Positions 56,910 through 64,000 of a stretch of 64,000 nucleotides of DNA are shown piece after piece. Position numbers and translations under genes: made by a program. Origin of the DNA: Vitrella brassicaformis (Eukaryota > Sar > Vitrellaceae); NCBI GenBank assembly GCA_001179505.1, contig CDMY01000278.1, forward strand, positions 18,386 to 82,385. The letters are read 5' to 3'. The notes beneath the pieces are model-generated. The model worked only from the letters and a program-made list of their open reading frames with translations. It made no database searches and was not told where the DNA came from. Position 1 is the first letter of the stretch, and each line of letters opens with the position of its first letter.

Positions 56910-57343
56910 GCAATTGTAGTAGACTGTTCCGCAATGATTCGAATGATCATGCGTCCTCCCTCTCGTGTGTGCCCTCGGATGAGGGCTACCAACCCGCCTT
57001 CGAAGACCAACCGGAAGAACAACCAGACAGGTGGCACATGAAACACAGACAACTACACCTGCATAGGCTGTGGTGTCATTCATGCGTGGTGTTGTGTGTA
57101 CTTTCCAGCGCCCCCCTGCTCCCGTTGAAGAGGCCGCTGGCAAGACAGAGCCGCCTGTTAAAGGCCAAGGAGGAGGACAAGAAAGGTGAGGTGCAAAGGA
57201 GGTGCACAGTTGAAACACCCGGGCAACAAGAAGAGGTTGGTGCATCCACCATCAGAGCAACAGCACTCACCCACCTCGACGCCACTGTGTCCTCACTCTG
57301 TCACACATGGATACGTGCAGGTCCCTCCAGCCCAAGAGCCTGA
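56484..57343 (+). CDS. Possible multi-exon gene, incomplete model
   Basis: Blocks with coding character and usable splice sites are 56484-56685 (starts MEQGKGSTERKAK, donor GTGAGT), 56920-57030 (RLFRNDSNDHASSLSC, acidic end), 57109-57185 (basic, LLKAKEEDKK) and 57321-57343 (ends PSSPRA). The last three chain in phase, but the first does not connect to the second without a further exon that I cannot place; the block at 56708-56829 is open but leaves the wrong phase. The predicted protein would be hydrophilic and mostly disordered. It starts 264 bp from the desaturase start, divergently. A non-coding transcript is an alternative. Confidence 0.3.
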
Positions 57344-58615
57344 CGCCACACATGTTGAAGAAACGTCGCCCGAGCACCCACCCCTCCACTGCGACATCAC
57401 CTCCCTCACGAGGACACCCAGGACGACAACCATGACCACGTGTGCGAGAACAACTCGCTGGAGAGCAAGAAAGGCTCGACTGGCCCAAGCAGAGCAGCTC
57501 AGGGGGCGGGGTGGGTATGCCAGGGGGAAGGGATTGGGCGTTTTTAGTGCTGACTGACGTCGTGGTGGCAGTGCGGTGCATATAGGTGGCCGACCGTGGC
57601 ATATTGCTCTGTCTCACTTCTTGTGTGTGTGTGGGTGCATACGTGCGTGTGTGGTATGTGTGTGTGTGGATGTGTACACAGACAGACATTGACCGATGGA
57701 CTGGCTGATCTGACTGACTGCTGGCAATGGGTTGACTGACTGACGGCATGGTGGGTGGGGTGGTGGGGCGGGCGCACAAACAATGAACAGGGCGAAGCGA
57801 GGCGAGGCCAGGTGGGGTCCTTTTGTTTGGCTGCGGGAGGGATCTTTTTGGTGAGGGATGTGAAGCGGGCGGGTGTATAGGTGTGCACATGTACCCGTAT
57901 GTATTGCTAACTAAGGTGGAGCAGACAGAGACACAGACTCCTCGTGCTGCTGCTGCTGCTGCTGCCTGCCGATGCCGATGGCCCGGCAGTGATGAATGAA
58001 TCGACCGCCCTTTTTCGGTTATCGCTCATATGATTCGAACCCTCTCGCTGACTTGTGGTGCGTGCGTGTGCGCTTGATGCGAGAAGACCTCCTTCTTAAT
58101 CATCCTGGTGCGTTTATATATCTCTCCTCTCTCTCTGCGTGTCTGTTAGAGACTGGCAACCTGACAGCCAGACAGCCAGACAGCCAGACAGCCAGAAGGA
58201 ATCATCGCTACTGGCCGTTGTGCAGTAGAGTGTGTAATTGAGGGCGTACTTGTGTGTGTACAGAGAATAAAAGTACCCTCACATACATGTATATACAGAC
58301 GCGTACGTGCAGGTGTGGGTGTGGGTTTCTGTCGGTGTGGGAGAAGGCAATGAAGGAGTGCAACAACCCTGGCGTGCTCGACGCTGCCATCGTCTGGGCC
58401 ATTTTGTTGCTTCACTGTCTGTTCACACACAGACAAAGCCCACTGCCTGGTGTGTATACCTGAGTAAACCTGACTGACTTGACCGAAAGCATCTTAGCGC
58501 TCATGTTTTCCCTCCCTGTCCCCCACAGCATGACCTGTTGTGACGTGTCGTCTCGTCTCGTCTCGTCTCTTCATGTACAGCTGGATGGATGGATGGAGGG
58601 GGGGAGGGAGGGATG
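57344..58615. other. Intergenic, no gene seen
   Basis: TG-rich DNA with a (TGC)7 run at 57945-57965, (CAGC/CAGA)n near 58170 and a GGAT/GGGA-rich stretch at 58580-58620. The frame 57344-57560 is open but Arg/Thr-biased and unsupported by splice signals. Confidence 0.5.
57945..57965. repeat. (TGC)7 microsatellite
   Basis: Seven perfect TGC units in non-coding DNA. Confidence 0.85.
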
Positions 58616-60813
58616 GAGGGAGGGACGTGTGTGTATATGTCGTTCATATGGCAATGGGCAATGGCAGCACCTGAGCCAGGAGAGCTGTGTGCGTGCATGT
58701 GTGTGCCGGTCTCTGACTAGTCATCGAAGCACATGGATGCCTTTTCGTGTCAATTCGCTCTCTTTCTTCCGCGCGCCAACCTCAGCTAGGTATCTATCGC
58801 AGCCATTTCTGGGTGCATGGGTGCATTCATGTGCAATGTGTACGTGTGTGGGAGAGGGTGGGTGGTGGGACCACATCTCTTGCTGCTGCTGGAAGGGACC
58901 TCATTGCCTTCATAATCGGGTGTGCATTTGTGTGTGGACATACAGTGGTCATGCTGGCTATGTATGGTACAGCAAACGTCTCAGACGGGCCATGCAGCAG
59001 ACGGCATCCCGTCGGCAAGTGTCCAGGCACGCTCATAAAGGCTCGCCATCGGTACAATTACCATCATTCTCACACAAGGGACACATACAGCTGTACATTC
59101 ATACGTACACGGCAAAAACTCTCTCCTTACAAGTTGCCACCCATTTGCAGTCCACACCAGGCTGTGTAGTTTGGCTATGCGGCAGCGATGAGTGTCTGCG
59201 TGCCTGCTGCTCTTGAGCCTTCAGGGTAGGATACTACAGATCACCATGAGCAGACCCCACAGTAACAGGTAAAGCAGACCAAGAAAAGGGCTAGCCATAG
59301 AGCCGAACGTGCAGAGGACGAGTCCCACAGAACCCACCCCGAGAGCTGCTCGACGCTCGAAAAGAACCTGCTCTTCCTTACGCCGCTGCCCCTCTTGAGC
59401 TTCCGCCAGCTGCTTCTTGAGGGTCGAGACAGTGGCTTCTCGATCTGCCAGCTGCTGTTCAGTAGCCTTCAGTCGGTCATTCTTGTCCTTGATGGTACCC
59501 TCAGCCTTTCCTGCTGCCTCTTTCTGGCTCTTGATGCTGTCCTGAGCGTCTGCCAGGCTCTTGGTATTCTTTTTCAGCGCCTCGTTGCACTCCACCAGCT
59601 GCACCTGGGTGCTTGAGATAGCCGCTTCTTGATCTGTCAGCTGCTGTTCGGCAGCCTTGAGCCCGTCTGTCGCCTCTTTGCTTTGCTGGACGGCATCCAT
59701 CACGCGCTTTGTTTCCTCTCCCAGTGCATAGTCGCGCGCCGCCAGTTGCTCCTCCAATAGCATGACGGTGGCGTGTTTCACCTTGGCCGTCCGTCGCGAG
59801 GGCGGCAAACAGCTCCGCCTGCTCCTCACGCGGAAATGATGCCACGTCCTGCTGCCTCTCGTGCAGGTGGCGCGCGACGGGCAGCCGCTGGGGTGCGGGC
59901 AGTGAATGCCACACGCGTCGGCCGTCAGCTGTGTGTTGGATGCGGCTGGCGAGGCGGCGAAGCGGTGACAGATGCCGGGAGAGCCGGTGAAGAGCAAACC
60001 GGGGCATCAGCGACGAACGGCCGACGAACGACCTGCGTGCAACACGGATGACACATAGCACACGGACAAGGCGTGCCGCATCTTGCCTACGGGTGGCCGT
60101 GAGAAGCGGAATGTTTTCACTTCATGAGGAGGTCATTCTGCAAGACACACCAGCGCAGGAGATCAAGAAGCGGTGAGAAGTCGTGTAGGTGTGCAGCTGC
60201 CACTGAGTAGGACTCACCTTGTAGGCAGACTTGCCCCGCTCGCAGGGCTCAAGAACTCATCCAAAGCGAAGCGATCGCCAGATCTGCGAGCGGAAGATCT
60301 TGGAGATCTCCAGCTTGGGAGCGGCCGCCAGGACAGTCAGAGCATCGCTGACACCGTCGGTACTCAGATCCGCTGCAATCTCGACACACAGGCAACCACA
60401 GGCTGATTGGCTTTCCTATCTCTCCTTGCCATAGGGACGAGCGGATGTCACACCCATCATCTCCCCGGGTGCAGACGCACAAGGAAACCGCCGACCAACT
60501 CATCGAGGCAGAGCGACAGATCAGGCAACAGCAGGAGCGGCTTACTCATGCAGATCTCGAGAGGCGACTGGCAGCTGTGGAGAGGCAGCAGGCGGCCTGG
60601 CGCGATGAGCAGCAGACAGCCACCATCAGGCAGCTGCAGGACAGCAACGCGGCGATGGGGTCCAAGATAGATGCTCTCAAGGCGCAGCTGGTGGAGGGTG
60701 ACACGGCACTGGCTGAGAGTGAGAAGCACGTGGGGACCGCCCGAGCCGATGTCGAGGCCTTAAAAGTGGTACTGGCGCAGCTGGTGAGCGGGATGGAAAG
60801 CGCAGCCGTGCGC
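58616..60813. repeat. Right arm of the inverted segmental duplication
   Basis: Reverse complement of 4872-6755, with scattered substitutions and indels. It carries decayed versions of both coiled-coil genes and about 600 bp of their flank. It retains about 450 bp (58920-59370, including the C-terminal helices of the minus-strand gene) that the left arm has lost. Confidence 0.75.
59221..60061 (-). pseudogene. Frameshifted copy of the 5651-6337 coiled-coil gene, with C-terminal membrane helices
   Basis: The N-terminal part (start 60061, MLCVIRVARRSFVGRSS) and the coiled-coil part (down to 59221) are in different frames. The switch coincides with a direct duplication of four bases (CCGTCCGT at 59787-59794) absent from the left copy. 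Downstream the frame is intact, covers the same coiled coil and then adds what the left copy lacks: a basic linker and two hydrophobic segments (VGLVLCTFGSMA; LGLLYLLLWGLLMVI) before the stop. Either the gene is a pseudogene, or translation starts internally, or the four-base duplication is an assembly error. Confidence 0.6.
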
Positions 60814-60834
60814 AGAAGGACAGTGAGGCATTGA
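60445..60834 (+). pseudogene. Shortened copy of the 3880-5409 coiled-coil gene
   Basis: From Met 60445 (MSHPSSPRVQTH) the frame matches the coiled coil of the left copy for about 105 residues. It then shifts: a deletion between two GCGCAG words plus one more lost base changes the frame near 60780, and it stops at 60834. The transmembrane helix and C-terminal domain of the left copy are missing. Upstream, the sequence matching the left N-terminus is out of frame because of an insertion near 60415-60430. The plus frame 60831-61031 continues with coil-like sequence and a hydrophobic end and could be a remnant. Probably a decayed duplicate. Confidence 0.55.
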
Positions 60835-62141
60835 GAGCCGAGATGGCGGGAAAACAGAAGCGGCTGACCGAGGCTGACACGACCATCAAGACCCTCCAAG
60901 CGAAGCAGAGAGGAGAGAGCCCCCCGCCAGTTTTTGGTCGTCTTTGGCTTTCTTATTTATTCTTTGTGTCCTGTCCTGCGGCAAGTTACTTGCCTGCCCT
61001 GCCCCATCGTTTCCTTCACTCTTCGACCTAGCGAGCGTGGTGATGAGCTTTTTGGGGCTGCTTTGTGTGATCTGCCGGGGGGCTCGTGAACAAGGGTGGC
61101 TGATATATATATATGAAGGGCACTGAAGACAGAGCGGTCCAGCAGACCCCTGTGTGTGACTGATGGATGGATGGATGGTCTTCTGGCTGATGTCGTGGTG
61201 TGTCGTGAGTGTGCTGTGTCTGACCTTCCTCTGATGGTCAGAGGTTGCTGGGTCTCCTTGTTCGCGATTCAGGCAGGCAGGCAGGTTAGGCAGATCGATC
61301 GATCACGTGCATTTTTGCAGCTATCCTGCCTGCCATCGTTCACACGTATGGCAAGTGTGCATCTGGTACTCATTTTGCGTAGCGGGGAGATGTGGGGGTG
61401 TATGAGGTCGGGAAAATATGACGCTGTATAGATGAGACCTTGCGTGTGTGGTGCGCTTTATTGACTTTGTATACGGTTGCGCGACAGACAGATATGACTA
61501 TGGTCGAATGGAGCAGCGTGATTGACCACTAAATCCCTTAATTATCCACACATCACATCACATCAATCGGCGGCAGAGCAGTCTCTCCCGCCATTTCATC
61601 AACCATCCCTTCTCGCAGAGGTAGGTGTTTTGAGTGGGTGAGTGGGTGTCGGTCTTTCTAGTTTCTGTCGGTGCGTGCGGACCACCAATCGAGACATCGA
61701 AGGGTTCATCGGTCGAAGACACTGTCATTCAGCCAGCCAGTCAGTCAGTCACCACACACACATCCATCCATCCAGCTGCACCAACGTGTGATTTTGTTCA
61801 CACGGCTAGTCACCCGTCTCTAGCTATTCAAATGCAGGTAGGCAGAGATACAGGCAGCAAGTGAGCCATCAATCAAGGCATTCACGTCGAAGACGCCCGA
61901 CTGGAGGGGTGCCACTGGGTGAACACATGATGAGAATGACTCACACCCACCGGTGCCTGTCTGTCCAGCTGCTGGCCTGCCTGCCTCCCATCTATCAGTC
62001 CGTCCACCCACACCGGGGAAGCAGCGAGTGAGGTAGCGACGTCAACCTAGTTGCGCACATCAAAACCTTCCCACCTGCCCGTCTGCCTGCCCCTCACCCT
62101 CATCCATCCATCCATCCATCCATGTGCCCCGCTCACACATC
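60835..62141. other. Intergenic, no gene seen
   Basis: After the coil remnant, non-coding DNA with (AT)n at 61100-61115, (GGCA)n near 61275 and (CATC)n near 61765 and 62105. No exon chain recognised. Confidence 0.5.
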
Positions 62142-64000
62142 TCACGTCAGCTGCAGCGGTCTGAAGGTCGCTATGCCGTCCCGGCCCCTCTCGACGCACC
62201 CCAACTGCTGCCACTGGAACTGGCAGTCGTCATCCCCCAGGTGCTCGTTGAAGCCCTTGACCACCCCCGCCACGCCATGCTGGGCCGCCTCGTCCAGCCG
62301 GGCCCTGTGGACCACCTCACGCACACCCAGCAGCCGGTGCTGCCCGCCCCCCTGCTGTCCCCTGATGGCGAAGCACTGCAGCGGCACCCGCACCATCTCG
62401 CCGCCCACATCGGCCATCCCGCCCACCACCTCCCTGTTGCTGCTGGCCGCAAGCGCCGACCGGACGAAATGCTCAACAACCGCACGCACACGCCGGGCCA
62501 TGGCGGTGTGGCGAACACCGATCGCCTCAGTGATGGTCTGGGTGGCGGCCGCCATGTCGAAGAGGTACGATGCGATGCGCCAGGCGAAGATGGGGGCCTC
62601 CTGCGGGACGACGGCCAGCCGGGGGGCGAGCAAGGCCGCGAGCGACCGCTGAGGGGCGAGGGCGGCGTTGATGGCAGCCATGACGGCATCTGGCAGATTG
62701 TTGAGCACTGTCGCGTACTCGGGCAGCACCAGCTGGCGACGACGGCGGTCCTCCTCTGTGGCTGTGGGCATGAGAGCGATGTCAACGCCCGCCTGGAGCA
62801 GCACACGGATGGTGGTCTTGACGTGGGGGATCCGGACGGTGAGGCGGTCCCTCTCGGCCTGCTCCGTGTTGTTGTCCTGCAGCTGTTGGATGTCCTCATC
62901 GAGCCGTTCGGCAGCGACGGTGAGGGGTGTGTAGGTGGGGTCATTCGGGGTCCCTCTGTTGATGTCGGCAGCGGTGAGACGCCGACACAGAGAGGCAGCG
63001 ACACGGTGGGAGCCGCAGCTGCAGAGTGCCGCCAAGTGCAATGGCGTGCGTCCACCCAATATGTCCACGGCCGTGATGTCGCCCCGTTGGCCACCAGCAG
63101 GTCGATGTAGCTCTCGATGAACTGCTGGGACCAGACGGGAGGTCTCATGGCCGCATTATGCAGCAGATTCATGCCACCCAGGTCCCGCTCGATTGCGAGT
63201 GTGGTGTCACGCTGGATGAGCTGCCGGTAGAAGGACAGCAGGATGGCCTCGTGAGCCTCAGTCGGCTGGTCCGTCGGCAATGTGCGCACCTGCATCGCCG
63301 CCTCCCGCCCGCGCAGCTGGATGCCTGGAACAGGCAGACAGAAAGACAGACAGACATCATGATGTGTGTTCCGTGTCGTGAGTGGTGTAAATGGGTGTGC
63401 ACCTGGCTGGCCCATCAGCAGGTCGAAGGCGGCCCGGTTGCACGACGCGAGGGCCACCCGGATGGGCCTAGACAAATGGCTACCGCCATTGATGTCCGCC
63501 CCTCTCTGGATGAGAGCCCGCATGACGGCGAGCTGGAGTGCTGGCGTCTCCCACGTGGGCATGGCGACGGGAGAGTAGTCACCGCCGTCGCCTGCCCAGA
63601 TGGACGGCAGACTGTTGTCCGTGAGATTGTCGATGCACAGCGCCACCAGCGGATAAGCTTCATAGCGACCCGTGGTGCCCGCCACCCGCAGCAGTGGCTC
63701 CACGTTGAGGTCGGCTCCCTTCTGCTGAATCAGCTGCGTCACCTGCTGTGCGTCGGTGATGGTGCGGCGAATGATGGATTCGGACAGCTGTCTGCTGGCG
63801 TAACTGGTGCCAAGAGGGAAGCGGACGTCGATCTCGCCGCTCTCCAAGCTATTCCAGCCAGATGGTAACGGCGCACCTGGTGGGACAGCGTCCACAGAGG
63901 AGGGTGGCATGTGTGTTGGTGGTGGATGATTTTCTGACCTACCTCCGGTCTGTCGGCCCTGACCGCTGCCCTGCTGCCCATCGGATCCGTCACCACCGAC
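62142..64000 (-). CDS. Ankyrin-repeat protein, 5' end outside window, one apparent frameshift
   Basis: Three exons are visible: the 3' end of one at 63943-64000 (Gly/Gln-rich), 63403-63876 and 62142-63324, all phase-consistent at their junctions. The protein has several degenerate ankyrin units, for example ITDAQQVTQLIQQKGADLN, PALQLAVMRALIQRGADING, MNLLHNAAM and GGRTPLHLAAL. Its C-terminal 250 residues have an Ala/Val/Arg-rich helical character. Near 63080-63085 one base appears missing: the frame before it ends LLVANGA and the frame after it starts ITAVDILGGRTPLHLA, which would read as one continuous ankyrin repeat. A sequencing error in the CCCC run is the simplest cause. Such proteins mediate protein-protein contacts; the partner is unknown. 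Confidence 0.75.

Noticed and set aside
62124-63110. A 328-codon plus-strand frame
   Set aside because: Antisense shadow of the ankyrin exon; GC-rich codon bias keeps it open.
1-64000. Dinoflagellate origin, suggested by GC donors
   Set aside because: Gene orientation alternates, most donors are GT, and promoters look compact; a chromerid-type alveolate fits better, though this is inference.
1-64000. tRNA, rRNA or snRNA genes
   Set aside because: I looked for conserved tRNA box sequences and rRNA-like blocks by eye and saw none that I could support.

Overview
The window is nuclear DNA from an intron-dense, GC-rich protist, most likely a chromerid-type alveolate; Vitrella is my best guess, by inference. 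The strongest clue is one 48-exon gene that joins a P4-type ATPase to a twin-domain guanylate cyclase, an architecture known from apicomplexans, ciliates and their relatives. Genes lie on both strands, intergenic gaps are short, and introns are packed with (TG)n. By hand-joining exons in consistent phase I resolved about 148 introns; nine of them use a GC donor. One 300-base run of N falls inside an intron. I saw no rRNA or tRNA genes, viral genes, transposase genes or CRISPR arrays.

Layout. 0-6.8 kb: the 3' end of a membrane-protein gene, a small secreted His-rich protein (-), a short element with inverted ends, and a divergent pair of coiled-coil genes. 8.5-13.8 kb: ER chaperone BiP (-), back to back with a sulfotransferase (+). 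15.7-31.3 kb: an ankyrin-methyltransferase fusion (-), divergent from the P4-ATPase/guanylate cyclase (+, 2,874 aa). 31.9-40.5 kb: a secreted Cys-containing protein (-) and a 26-exon EF-hand-like protein (+, 1,487 aa). 40.9-46.6 kb: several small membrane or organelle-targeted proteins (-) and a secreted LNR-EGF-TLDc protein (+). 47.9-52.2 kb: dihydroxyacetone kinase (-, 19 exons), divergent from a small mitochondrial-type membrane protein (+). 54.4-56.2 kb: a FAD2-like fatty acid desaturase (-). 58.6-60.8 kb: an inverted, decayed copy of the coiled-coil pair from 4.9-6.8 kb. 62.1-64 kb: an ankyrin-repeat protein (-) running off the window.

How the genes relate. There is no operon-like logic. 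Four neighbouring pairs (BiP/sulfotransferase, methyltransferase/cyclase, DAK/mitochondrial protein, coiled-coil pair) are divergent with 240-580 bp between start codons, so shared promoters are plausible. The cyclase is the likely regulatory centrepiece: it would make cGMP, and its N- and C-terminal regions carry basic RRxS sites of the kind cGMP- or cAMP-dependent kinases recognise. Two separate segmental duplications (an inverted pair 52 kb apart and a direct pair 4 kb apart) show recent local rearrangement.
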